DNA of 64,000 nucleotides from Bosea sp. NBC_00550 (GTDB taxonomy: Bacteria; Pseudomonadota; Alphaproteobacteria; Rhizobiales; Beijerinckiaceae). Shown here piece after piece: positions 1 through 7,842 of this stretch. Below the pieces are notes generated by a model that saw only the letters and a program-made list of their open reading frames with translations, had not been told where the DNA came from and did not search any database. The stretch's first letter is position 1, and each line of letters begins with the position of its first letter. Position numbers and translations under genes: made by a program. The stretch spans positions 3,801,001-3,865,000 of the forward strand of contig NZ_CP102772.1 of NCBI RefSeq assembly GCF_026020075.1, given 5' to 3'.

Positions 1-2
1 AT

Positions 3-446
3 CTCGGCTGGAAGCTTTTCGAGGGGCTGAAAGCCAATGAAGCTGTCGCCGTGCGCGGCAACGGCGCCGTGCTGCGCTCGGTCGCCACCGGCGAGAAGGC
101 TTACGGCGTGCTGGTCGACTTCATGGCCTACAACGCCAAGAAGCAGGGCTCGCCGATCGACTTCGTCTTCCCGAAGGAAGGCGCTCCGGCCGTGACCGAA
201 CCCGTCGCGATCGTGAAATCGACCAAGAACGAGGCGGCCGCCAAGGCCTTCGTCGACTTCATCCTCTCCGATGACGGGCAGAAGCTCGCGCTCTCGATGG
301 GCTACATCCCGGCCAAGCCGAGCGTCGGCTCGCCCGCCTGGCTGCCGGAGGGCACCAAGATCAACGTCATGGCCTCCGACATCGCGGCGGTGGTCAAGGC
401 GACCGAGGCCGACAAGGCCCGCTTCGCCACGATGTTCGGCAACTGA
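3..446 (+). CDS. ABC transporter periplasmic binding protein, C-terminal part (5' end outside window)
   Basis: This is the C-terminal part of a periplasmic solute-binding protein of the family that includes ferric-iron (FbpA), hexose-phosphate (AfuA) and phosphonate binders. The frame is open to the window edge, so the gene is cut and no start can be named; the GTG at 51 is internal. The visible part has the family's typical tail: a stretch ending in a proline-rich turn, then a helix with 'AAAKAFVDFILSDDGQ', which closes the second lobe. The fused permease follows 17 bases later and the ATPase overlaps it, so the three form one import operon. The ligand cannot be told from this fragment. Confidence 0.9.
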   Translation, partial: LGWKLFEGLKANEAVAVRGNGAVLRSVATGEKAYGVLVDFMAYNAKKQGSPIDFVFPKEGAPAVTEPVAIVKSTKNEAAAKAFVDFILSDDGQKLALSMGYIPAKPSVGSPAWLPEGTKINVMASDIAAVVKATEADKARFATMFGN

Positions 447-463
447 GCTCCGGACGGGTGCGC

Positions 464-2176
464 ATGTCCCTCGCCGATACCGCGACGCTGCGCACGCGCG
501 TCGAGGAGACGGGCCTCCTCTGGGGGCTCGTCGGTCTCGTCGCGCTGCTTTCGCTGCTGCCGATCGGGCGGCTGGTCGTCGAGGGGCTTGCCCCCGGCGG
601 CCAGTTCTCGACGACGGCGCTCGGCAAGGTCCTCGCCAGCCCGGCGACCTGGACGGCGACCGCCAACAGCCTGATCACCGCGATATCCGGCACCGTGCTT
701 GCCGTCCTGATCGGCGGCACGGTCGCGCTGCTGGCGACGCTGACCGACATCCGCGCCCGCAACGCCTTCACCTTCTGCTTCGTGCTGCCGCTGATGATCG
801 CGCCACAGGTCACGGCGCTCGCCTGGCTCCAGCTCTTCGGCCCGTCGAGCACGCTGCTCAAGCTGATCGGCATGGCGCCGCCGCTCGGCAGCCGCAACCC
901 GCTCTATTCGCGCGAGGGCATCATCCTGCTGCTCGGGCTGCAATATGCGCCGCTGGTCTTCCTGACGCTGCGCGCCGGCCTGCGCGCCCTGCCCAAGGAA
1001 TTGATCGAGGCCGGCCTTGCCGCCGGCGCCAGCCCGCTCACCGTGCTGCGCACCGTCGTGCTGCCGCTGATGACGCCACCGCTCGTCGCCGGCATTGCGC
1101 TCTGCTTCGTCTCCTGCCTCGGCAATTTCGGTATTCCCGCCTTCCTCGGTATTCCCGGAAACTTCCTCGTCCTGCCGACACTGATCTACCAGCGCCTCGC
1201 GGGCCTCGGGCCGGGCGTGCTCTCGGAGGTCGCGATCCTGTCGCTGCTGATCGGCATCATCGCCATGGTCGGCATCCTGCTGCAGGATTTCATGATGCGC
1301 CGCCGCGATTTCCGCATCACCACGACCTCGAGCGCCGCGCGGCCCTTCGAGCTCGGGCGCTGGCGCGCGCCGGTCGAGACGCTGATCTGGACCTTCGCCA
1401 TCCTCGTCCTGGCGCTACCCTTCCTCGGCCTGCTCTCGACCTCGCTGATCCCGGCCTTCGGCGTGCCGCTCAACGCGGCGACGGCGACATTCGCGAACTA
1501 CGCCTATGTGCTGTTCGAGCACGCCGCCTCGAAGCGCGCCTTCGTCAACAGCTTCCTGATGTCGGCCGGAGCCGCGATCCTGATCGTGCTGATCTGCGTG
1601 CCGCTCGGCTACTTCATCGTCTGGAAGAAGTCGCGCGCTCTGCGACTGCTCAACCTCGCGGCCGAGCTGCCCTACGCCATGCCCGGCGTGGTGCTTGCCA
1701 TCGCCGCGATCCTGCTCTTCCTGAAGCCGCTGCCGGTGCTCGGTGTCTCGATCTACAACACGGTCTGGATCATCGTCTTCGCCTATCTCGCCCGCTTCCT
1801 CGTGCTCGGCCTGCGGCCGATCGTCAGCGGCTATCTGCAGATCGACCGCACGCTGGAGGAGGCCGCGCAGATCGCCGGTGCCGGCCTTCCGCGTCGCCTC
1901 GTCACCATCATCTTCCCGCTGGTCGCGCCGGCGGCCGTGGCGGGCGCGCTCTTGATCTTCCTCACCGCCTTCAACGAGTTGACGGTTTCGGCGCTGCTCT
2001 GGTCGTCCGGGGCCGAGACGCTCGGCGTCGTCGTCTTCTCCTTCGAGCAGGGCGGCGATTCCACCTACGCCTCGGCGCTGGCGACGATCACCGTGCTCGT
2101 CACGGTCGCCCTGATGGCTTCGACGACCCTCTTCGCCCAAAAACTGCCCCAGGGAGTCCTGCCGTGGCGCGACTGA
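464..2176 (+). CDS. ABC transporter permease, two fused membrane domains
   Basis: Inner-membrane permease of about 570 residues made of two tandem BPD_transp_1 domains. Each carries an EAA loop for the ATPase: 'EAGLAAGASPLTVLRTVVLPL' near residue 185 and 'EAAQIAGAGLPRR' in the second half. Around twelve hydrophobic segments are visible. Fused permeases like this are typical of ferric, AfuB hexose-phosphate and 2-aminoethylphosphonate importers, where one chain replaces a dimer. ATG 464 was chosen; a GTG at 458 is in frame but adds only two residues. It lies between the binding protein and the ATPase, whose start overlaps its stop. Confidence 0.9.
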   Translation: MSLADTATLRTRVEETGLLWGLVGLVALLSLLPIGRLVVEGLAPGGQFSTTALGKVLASPATWTATANSLITAISGTVLAVLIGGTVALLATLTDIRARNAFTFCFVLPLMIAPQVTALAWLQLFGPSSTLLKLIGMAPPLGSRNPLYSREGIILLLGLQYAPLVFLTLRAGLRALPKELIEAGLAAGASPLTVLRTVVLPLMTPPLVAGIALCFVSCLGNFGIPAFLGIPGNFLVLPTLIYQRLAGLGPGVLSEVAILSLLIGIIAMVGILLQDFMMRRRDFRITTTSSAARPFELGRWRAPVETLIWTFAILVLALPFLGLLSTSLIPAFGVPLNAATATFANYAYVLFEHAASKRAFVNSFLMSAGAAILIVLICVPLGYFIVWKKSRALRLLNLAAELPYAMPGVVLAIAAILLFLKPLPVLGVSIYNTVWIIVFAYLARFLVLGLRPIVSGYLQIDRTLEEAAQIAGAGLPRRLVTIIFPLVAPAAVAGALLIFLTAFNELTVSALLWSSGAETLGVVVFSFEQGGDSTYASALATITVLVTVALMASTTLFAQKLPQGVLPWRD

Positions 2177-3255
2177 CCATCGAGCGGGCGCAGAAGCGCT
2201 TCGGCTCCTATATCGCCCTGGACGACGTCTCGATCGATGTCGAGGACGGCGAATTCCTGGCCGTGCTCGGCGCTTCCGGCTGCGGCAAGACCACGCTGCT
2301 GCGCCAGATCGCCGGCTTCGACAAGCTCGACGGCGGTGCGATCCGCATCGGCGACCGGCTCGTTTCCTCCCCCGAGCAGCATGTTCCGCCCGAGCATCGC
2401 AAGCTCGGCATCGTCTTCCAGTCCTATGCGCTCTGGCCGCATATGACGGTGGCGGAGAACGTCGCCTACGGGCTGACCGTCGCCGGCGTGCGCGATCCCG
2501 AGCGAGCACGTCGCGTCGCGGCGGCCCTCGATCTCGTCGGCTTGAACGGCTTCGCCGAGCGCCGGCCGGGCATGCTTTCCGGCGGCCAGCGCCAGCGCGT
2601 CGCGCTCGCCCGCTGCCTCGTCACCGAGCCCTCGCTGGTGCTGCTCGACGAGCCGCTCGCCAATCTCGACGTCCACCTGCGCGCCTCGATGGAGGAGGAA
2701 TTCTCCCGTTTCCATGAGCGCACCGGCACCACCATGGTCTACATCACCCATGACCAGGCCGAGGCGATGGCGCTGGCCGACCGCATCGCCGTGATGGATC
2801 GGGGCCGTTTGCTCCAGCTCGCTACGCCCTCGATGCTCTATCGCGAGCCCGCCAACGTCACCGTCGCCGGCTTCATCGGCGACGGCATGGTGCTGCCCGC
2901 GACCGTGCTGTCGGCGCCCCAGGCCGGCCGCTGCAAGGTCAGCGTGCTCGGCGTCGAGGCGGTGGTGCGTTGCCGGCCGGACCAGGCCGTGACCGACCAG
3001 GCGAAGCTCTGCCTGCGGGCGCGCGACATCGGAATTGCCCCTGCGGGCGCTGAAGGGCTCACCGGCACGGTGGAGCGCCTGTCCTATCAGGGCGGTTTCT
3101 TCAGGCTCGAAGCCCGCCCCGCCGCCAGCAACGACCTCGTGCTGCATCTCGATGCCGCCGAACCCACGCCGGCCCAGGCCGGCGACGCGATCCGCATCGC
3201 GATCCATGACGGCTGGGTTATCCCCGAAGCCGGAATCATGGACAAAGCCGCGTGA
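2164..3255 (+). CDS. ABC transporter ATP-binding protein
   Basis: Cytoplasmic ATPase of 363 residues that powers the upstream fused permease. Walker A (GASGCGKTT) is at residues 36-44, Q-loop Gln86, signature LSGGQ at 138-142, Walker B with DEP ending near 164, and H-loop His196. A C-terminal TOBE-like domain of about 120 residues follows, as in the PotA/FbpC group. The GTG start at 2164 overlaps the permease stop by 13 bases and gives the family's normal beginning (MARLTIERAQ). The same frame runs open far upstream, but that is antisense-free GC-rich read-through over the permease, not coding. Transcription continues into the hydrolase gene 10 bases on. Confidence 0.95.
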   Translation: MARLTIERAQKRFGSYIALDDVSIDVEDGEFLAVLGASGCGKTTLLRQIAGFDKLDGGAIRIGDRLVSSPEQHVPPEHRKLGIVFQSYALWPHMTVAENVAYGLTVAGVRDPERARRVAAALDLVGLNGFAERRPGMLSGGQRQRVALARCLVTEPSLVLLDEPLANLDVHLRASMEEEFSRFHERTGTTMVYITHDQAEAMALADRIAVMDRGRLLQLATPSMLYREPANVTVAGFIGDGMVLPATVLSAPQAGRCKVSVLGVEAVVRCRPDQAVTDQAKLCLRARDIGIAPAGAEGLTGTVERLSYQGGFFRLEARPAASNDLVLHLDAAEPTPAQAGDAIRIAIHDGWVIPEAGIMDKAA

Positions 3256-3265
3256 GACCGGCCGC

Positions 3266-4414
3266 ATGAAACTGAAGATCCACGGCGGGATCGGCGAGAA
3301 GGGCCGGACCTGCATCGGTATCGAACACGGCGGAACCCGGCTTCTGCTCGATGTCGGCGTCGACACCAGCGCGCCGCGAGGGCCCGGCTACTATCCCGCG
3401 ATCACGCCTGACGAACTGAAGCGGCTCGATGCGATCGTCGTGACGCATGCGCATGAGGACCATGTCGCGGCCCTCGGCTGGTGCGTCGCCCACGGCTTTT
3501 CGGGCCGCATCCTGATGACGGCCGAGAGTGCCGCCGAAACCGACGCGACACTTGCGGCGTATGCGACGCCGCAGGAGCGCGCGCTCGCCGCGCAGGCCAC
3601 GCCCGAGATCATCGCCGCTGGCGAGGATTTCAGGATCGGCCCGATCGCGGTCCGGACCGGCCGCAGCGGGCATGTCGTCGGCGGCGTCTGGTGCCATCTG
3701 AGTGCGGATGGCCGCAGTGTCGGCTATTGCGGCGATGTCGTGCCGGCGAGCCCGGTCTTCGCCATGGACCCGCTGCCGCCCTGCGACCTGTTGCTGGTCG
3801 ATGCCTCCTATGGCGAGGACCGTATCCCGGCGGCCGAACGCGGCGCTGCCATCAGGCGCTGGCTCGCGGGGCATCCGCAGGGCGCCGTACTGCCGACGCC
3901 GTTATCCGGCCGTTCCATCGAGCTGATCGGGCTCATCGAAGGCCCCATCGCCATCCACCAGTCGATGCACGCCGCACTGGCTCAACAGATAGCGGCCTCC
4001 GCCTGGCTGAAACCGGGGAGCGTCGACCTGCTGTCGGCGCGCTTCGCCGAGGCGTCACTGTGGGAAGAAGGGCAGAAGCTGCCGCCGGCGGCGCTGCTGT
4101 GCGACGATGGCATGGGGCTCTCGGGTCCGTCCAAGGCCGCGCTTGCCCAGGCACGCCGCGACGGGCACCCGGTGCTGCTGACCGGCCATGTCCCCAAAGG
4201 CAGCCCCGCCGATGCCATGCGTGCTGCCGGAGCGGCGGACTGGCTGCGCTTCCCGACCCATCCGACCCTGGCCGAGAACGCGGCCATCGCCGCGGCGAGC
4301 GGGGCTGGCCGCGTCCTCGCCCATTCCTGCGATGCGGCGACGGCCCGCGCGCTCGCAGCCGACATTCCAAACCTCATCGCCGACCTCAAGCCCGGCGATA
4401 TCATCGAGATCTGA
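3266..4414 (+). CDS. Metallo-beta-lactamase-fold hydrolase, RNase J/CPSF-like
   Basis: A 382-residue metallo-beta-lactamase-fold hydrolase. The metal-binding motif HAHEDH is at residues 61-66, followed by a downstream His in 'SGHVVGG' and an Asp in 'GYCGD', giving a two-metal site. The length and order (core, inserted cap, return to the core) resemble beta-CASP proteins related to RNase J, though without a clear RNA-binding tail. No signal peptide is present, so it is cytoplasmic. It starts 10 bases after the ATPase stop and ends 3 bases before surE, so it is part of the transport operon. Its substrate is unknown; a phosphodiester or other phosphate ester would suit the neighbours. Confidence 0.85.
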   Translation: MKLKIHGGIGEKGRTCIGIEHGGTRLLLDVGVDTSAPRGPGYYPAITPDELKRLDAIVVTHAHEDHVAALGWCVAHGFSGRILMTAESAAETDATLAAYATPQERALAAQATPEIIAAGEDFRIGPIAVRTGRSGHVVGGVWCHLSADGRSVGYCGDVVPASPVFAMDPLPPCDLLLVDASYGEDRIPAAERGAAIRRWLAGHPQGAVLPTPLSGRSIELIGLIEGPIAIHQSMHAALAQQIAASAWLKPGSVDLLSARFAEASLWEEGQKLPPAALLCDDGMGLSGPSKAALAQARRDGHPVLLTGHVPKGSPADAMRAAGAADWLRFPTHPTLAENAAIAAASGAGRVLAHSCDAATARALAADIPNLIADLKPGDIIEI

Positions 4415-4417
4415 CCC

Positions 4418-5191
4418 ATGCGTATCCTGATCGCCAATGACGACGGCATCGACGCCCCCGGCATCGCGTTGCTGCGACGGGCAGCCTCCCGTGTCGCCAC
4501 CGACATCTGGGTCGTCGCGCCCGAGCGGAAATGGACGGCGGCCAGCCATCACCTCTCCTTCGACCGCGATCTGACGCTGACGCGTCGCGAAAAGCAGGTC
4601 CATGCGCTCGACGGGACGCCGGCCGATTGCGTCGTTGCCGCGATGACCGTGTTGTTCCGTGACGGCGGCAAACCGGACCTCGTGCTTTCCGGCGTCAATG
4701 ACGGCCGCAACGCCGCCGAGGACGCCGCCTATTCCGGGACGCTCTCGATCGCCCGCGAGGCGAGCTTCTGGGACGTTCCCGCCATCGGCTTCTCCCGCAC
4801 CAAAGGCGGGACATCCGAGGAGCAGGATGTCGCCGCGCTGGCGGCCCTGATCGACAATCTCTGGCAGCGCCGCGCCGCCTGGAGCCGCGAAGGCGCCTAT
4901 CTCAGCGTCAACCTGCCGAAGGAGCTTCCGGCCACGATCGGCCTCGCCACGATCGGCCGCGACAAGATCGCCGGCGCCGCCGACGTACAGGCCGAGGACG
5001 GGGACCGCATCGTCTGGCGCATCCGCCGGGGCCGTCCGCATACCAGCCGCCCGGGCGACGAGAACAGCCTGATCGACTCCGGCCGCATCGCCATCGTCCG
5101 GCATTGCTGGATCGACGGCGCCCCGCTGGACGCCGACCTTGCCGCCGATCTCAACACAGCCCTGTCTCGGACCTCCGCTTCACCGGTCTGA
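4418..5191 (+). CDS. surE: 5'/3'-nucleotidase SurE
   Basis: SurE-type phosphatase of 257 residues that removes phosphate from nucleoside monophosphates and sometimes from other phosphate esters. The N-terminal metal motif NDDG (residues 7-10) and the later 'SGVNDG..' and 'AAYSGTLSIARE' motifs are intact. Housekeeping surE usually sits beside pcm or serS; here it closes an ABC-importer operon, 3 bases after the metallo-hydrolase. This suggests a specialised copy that acts on an imported phosphorylated compound, which is inference. Some family positions differ from the E. coli form (Asp-Gly after the central Asn instead of Arg-Gly). Confidence 0.92.
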   Translation: MRILIANDDGIDAPGIALLRRAASRVATDIWVVAPERKWTAASHHLSFDRDLTLTRREKQVHALDGTPADCVVAAMTVLFRDGGKPDLVLSGVNDGRNAAEDAAYSGTLSIAREASFWDVPAIGFSRTKGGTSEEQDVAALAALIDNLWQRRAAWSREGAYLSVNLPKELPATIGLATIGRDKIAGAADVQAEDGDRIVWRIRRGRPHTSRPGDENSLIDSGRIAIVRHCWIDGAPLDADLAADLNTALSRTSASPV

Positions 5192-5648
5192 GAAGAGGAT
5201 CTCCATGGCACCGAGCTCCTGAGCGGGCATCGCGAGCGATTCAGGCCGCTCCGGCCTCCGCCCGCGTTTGTCTTTGGAATGCCATGCCTGTTGGCCGTTG
5301 AGCCGACAGGGCGCCCGGTAGACAGCCTCAAACTGATCTCTGCGCTGATCTCGTCAATCGCCCACCGGAGTGGATTGGCATGACGAATTCGGCCACGACG
5401 CTCTCTGGACCAGTATCCGCGCGCCTGGCACTCGCGATCGGTCTTGTTGCACAGCCCGCAGTCGCAATCTCTAATATTCTAGCGATTTCAGCGGCAAATA
5501 GCGTCTCGATGACGGATCGTTTTCGCGCAAAACCTGATTAATCAATTGGATTGATGAGGAAGTTACCAGATAAATCGGAATATTCGGCCTCAGCTTTAAA
5601 AGTGAATTATTATAAATATTTTGCGCCGCAATGTGCTATTATGTTCTT
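5192..5648. other. Intergenic gap after surE
   Basis: No gene is supported here. The second half (from about 5460) turns AT-rich compared with the surroundings and probably carries the promoter of the small gene at 5687. I could not pick out convincing -35 and -10 boxes. Confidence 0.6.
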
Positions 5649-5678
5649 CGGAAGGTATTTTCTTCCGTAGAACGGAAG
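5649..5678 (+). promoter_or_regulatory. Alternating CGGAAG/CTTCCG repeats over the ribosome binding site
   Basis: CGGAAG (5649-5654), CTTCCG (5662-5667) and CGGAAG (5673-5678) alternate in orientation. The middle copy can pair with either neighbour, giving two mutually exclusive 6-bp hairpins. The second would bury the GGAAGG ribosome binding site (5674-5679) of the gene at 5687. It could be an RNA switch or a DNA-binding site; function is inference. Confidence 0.45.
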
Positions 5679-5686
5679 GCTGTGCC

Positions 5687-6040
5687 ATGAAAATCCCCAC
5701 ACAAACCAAGCCTGCCATCTGGGGCGCCGTTGGTGGTGCGATTGCCCTTGCCGTTGTCGGGTTCACCTGGGGCGGCTGGTCAACGGCCTCGTCAAGTGAA
5801 CGCCTGGCGAAACTGAGAGCCGAGAACGCCGTTGTCTCCGTCCTGTCGCCGATCTGCGTGAGCAATTTTCAAAAGCAACCCAATGCCGATGCCGCACTCT
5901 CTGAACTGAAGAAGATCAGTTCGTGGAGTCAGGGCGATTTCATCGCCAAGGGCGGCTGGGCCACGATGGTCGGCAGCACGTCGGCGGACTCGGCGGTCGC
6001 AAAGGCCTGTGCCGAAACTCTCGGCATGCCCAAGACCTGA
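5687..6040 (+). CDS. Small single-pass membrane or exported protein, unknown function
   Basis: A 117-residue protein not assigned to a family. Residues about 9-30 form a Gly/Ala-rich hydrophobic segment (membrane anchor or uncleaved signal). A soluble part of about 85 residues follows with two cysteines, near 'SPICVSNF' and 'AKACAET'. The ATG at 5687 is preferred because a GGAAGG ribosome binding site lies 7 bases upstream; an in-frame upstream start would add a Cys/Arg-rich stretch without one. The two cysteines could form a disulfide if the tail is periplasmic. Similar short anchored proteins are common in Hyphomicrobiales, with no known role. Confidence 0.75.
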   Translation: MKIPTQTKPAIWGAVGGAIALAVVGFTWGGWSTASSSERLAKLRAENAVVSVLSPICVSNFQKQPNADAALSELKKISSWSQGDFIAKGGWATMVGSTSADSAVAKACAETLGMPKT

Positions 6041-6164
6041 GCCCGATCGCTGCGATCGCCGCGAAGGATGCGACGTCTATCGAGCTGGCATGCGCTGCTC
6101 CGTGCGATCCGCGCGGAGCATTGGCCATGCTGGGCACCTGCAAACCCGACATTCGGAGATCACA

Positions 6165-6302
6165 ATGGCCAAGGGACAGACACGCGGGAATCGAGAGGCC
6201 AAGAAACCCAAGAAGAAAAAGGAAGCCGTGGCGGTGGCCGTAGCGGTCAGGGGAATGCCGGCACCGCTCGAACTTGCGAGCAAAACCAAGAAAAAGAGCT
6301 GA
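6165..6302 (+). CDS. Tiny lysine-rich protein
   Basis: A 45-residue, very basic protein with a run of lysines near residues 13-20 and another at the C terminus around an Ala/Val-rich middle. A GGAGA ribosome binding site precedes the ATG. Short proteins beginning 'MAKGQ.RGNREAKKPKKKK' recur in Methylobacterium- and Bosea-type genomes as conserved hypotheticals (from memory). The charge suggests nucleic-acid or ribosome contact, which is inference. It stops one base before the next small gene, so the two are probably translated together. Confidence 0.7.
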   Translation: MAKGQTRGNREAKKPKKKKEAVAVAVAVRGMPAPLELASKTKKKS

Positions 6303-6303
6303 A

Positions 6304-6561
6304 GTGAACATTCGCAGCCGGGAAACCACAGTCACATTCAACAACCCTTTCAGGCTGAGCGCGCTCGACCACGTGCAGCCTGCAGGGACCTACCGCGTGG
6401 TGGTCGACGAGGAGGAGATTCCGGCCGTCTCCTTCCTCGCCTATCGCCAGATTGCCACCATGCTGCACACCCCGGCGCTGTCTTCGTCCGGCCGTTCCCA
6501 GGTGTTCACGGTGAACTCCGGCGAGCTGGCGAGCGCGCTGGAGGCCGACGTCGGCGCTTAA
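6304..6561 (+). CDS. Small conserved protein of unknown function
   Basis: An 85-residue soluble protein. GTG 6304 was chosen because it lies one base after the stop of the lysine-rich gene and gives the start 'VNIRSRETTVTF'; a longer in-frame reading would overlap that gene. It contains 'PAGTYRVVVDEEEIP', a short beta-rich motif seen in small rhizobial hypotheticals. No catalytic motif, signal or membrane segment is seen. The function is unknown; the pairing with the preceding tiny basic protein is the best clue. Confidence 0.72.
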   Translation: MNIRSRETTVTFNNPFRLSALDHVQPAGTYRVVVDEEEIPAVSFLAYRQIATMLHTPALSSSGRSQVFTVNSGELASALEADVGA

Positions 6562-6882
6562 ACGGACGTCTGCGAGGCGGCGCCGCGCGGACAACCTCTG
6601 CGAAACCCGTTGAATGCGGTTTCGCGCAACTGGCAGTTCGCCCCTCACCTGCCATCGCGTATGTCGCCGCTGCGTCGAAAGCGGCTCGCTCAGCACGATC
6701 GCTCGGAAGACTGCTCCAACATGTGGAGCGCAGGCGGCGCCCTTCCGACGCGCGCCGGCCGCCCGGCACCGCCCGTGAAGGGTGGCAGCCCGCACCGGTG
6801 TCACGACACGCCGCCGCCGACCATGGCCACATCGCGCGACAATCCGTCGAGCGATTGCCGGCCTGCGAACCAGGAGCCCAAC
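6562..6882. other. Gap with a hairpin before the mannose cluster
   Basis: No gene is supported. GCGAAACC (6600-6607) pairs with GGTTTCGC (6618-6625) around a 10-base loop and may end the small-protein transcript, although no T-run follows. The rest probably holds the promoter of the gene at 6883; no clear boxes were found. Confidence 0.5.
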
Positions 6883-7842
6883 ATGGCGCTCGAACAAGCC
6901 TGCATAGAGATGATGCCTAAACCCTGGGGGTCTACCGACCTCCTTCCCTGGAGCACGACCGGGCACCCCAGCGTTCCGATCGGCGAGCTCTGGTTCCAGC
7001 GCTGCGACCCGCATGCGCCGGAGCCGGCCTTGCTGCTCAAACTGCTGTTCACCAGGGAGGCGCTGTCCATCCAGGTGCATCCGGACGACGCCACCGCCCA
7101 TGGGATGGGGCTGCCGCGCGGCAAGACGGAAGCCTGGTACATCCTGTCCGCGGCGGCTGATGCCACAGTCGGTGTCGGCCTCACATCGGTCATCACTCCG
7201 GAGCGGCTGCGTGCGGCCATTGCCGATGGCTCGATCGGCCAGCTTGTCGCATGGCACCAACCGCTGAAGGACGACGTCATCGCCGTCCCGGCCGGAACCA
7301 TCCACGCGATCGGCCCGGGCCTCGTGCTCGCCGAGATCCAGCAGCGCAGCGATACAACGTTCCGGCTGTTCGACCATGGCCGTGCCCGCGAACTTCATAT
7401 CGAGCAGGGCGTCGCGGTCGCTCATGCCCGGCCTGCGAAGCCTGCCGTGCCGGTGCGGCGGCTGGGCGATGTCCGGACCGTGCTCGTCGCAAATCCTTAC
7501 TTCGTCTTCGAGCGGATCGACTTGCCTGCCGGATCGATCTGGGATCTCGATGCCCGCCGCGAGACCTGGCTGGCCGCCATCGCCGGCGACGCCACGATCG
7601 ACGTCTTGCAGATCGGCATCGGCCAAGGCTGCTTCATCGAGGCGCAGACCGTGCGCATCGTGCCGGGCGAGGGCGGGCTGTCCTGCCTGGTCGCCTACGA
7701 CGCCGCAACGCCCGGCCGCGATCTCCTGCATCGTGTCGACGGCCACGGCATCCCAGCGCTCCGGGAGACGGTCGCCCCGCCGACCGGACCGCCTCCGACA
7801 TTCGCGCAATCGCCGGTTCCGTCCACGGAGGTAAGATCATGA
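6883..7842 (+). CDS. manA: Class I mannose-6-phosphate isomerase
   Basis: Cupin-fold zinc enzyme of 319 residues that interconverts fructose 6-phosphate and mannose 6-phosphate. It has 'LSIQVHPDD' (residues 61-69, a metal-ligand loop), 'KTEAWY' (81-86, with a further ligand Glu) and 'GTIHAIGPG' further on, the family's standard motifs. The length matches the short Bacillus-type form. ATG 6883 has an AGGAG site 7 bases upstream; the longer open frame before it is not protein-like. Its stop overlaps the next ATG, so it is co-translated with the glycosyltransferase and probably supplies mannose phosphate for it. Confidence 0.93.
   Translation: MALEQACIEMMPKPWGSTDLLPWSTTGHPSVPIGELWFQRCDPHAPEPALLLKLLFTREALSIQVHPDDATAHGMGLPRGKTEAWYILSAAADATVGVGLTSVITPERLRAAIADGSIGQLVAWHQPLKDDVIAVPAGTIHAIGPGLVLAEIQQRSDTTFRLFDHGRARELHIEQGVAVAHARPAKPAVPVRRLGDVRTVLVANPYFVFERIDLPAGSIWDLDARRETWLAAIAGDATIDVLQIGIGQGCFIEAQTVRIVPGEGGLSCLVAYDAATPGRDLLHRVDGHGIPALRETVAPPTGPPPTFAQSPVPSTEVRS

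Noticed and set aside
271..2163. Long open frame leading into the ATPase gene at 2164
   Set aside because: It runs opposite in composition to real protein (Arg/Ala/Pro-rich) and covers the well-supported permease in another frame; the ATPase family starts at 2164.
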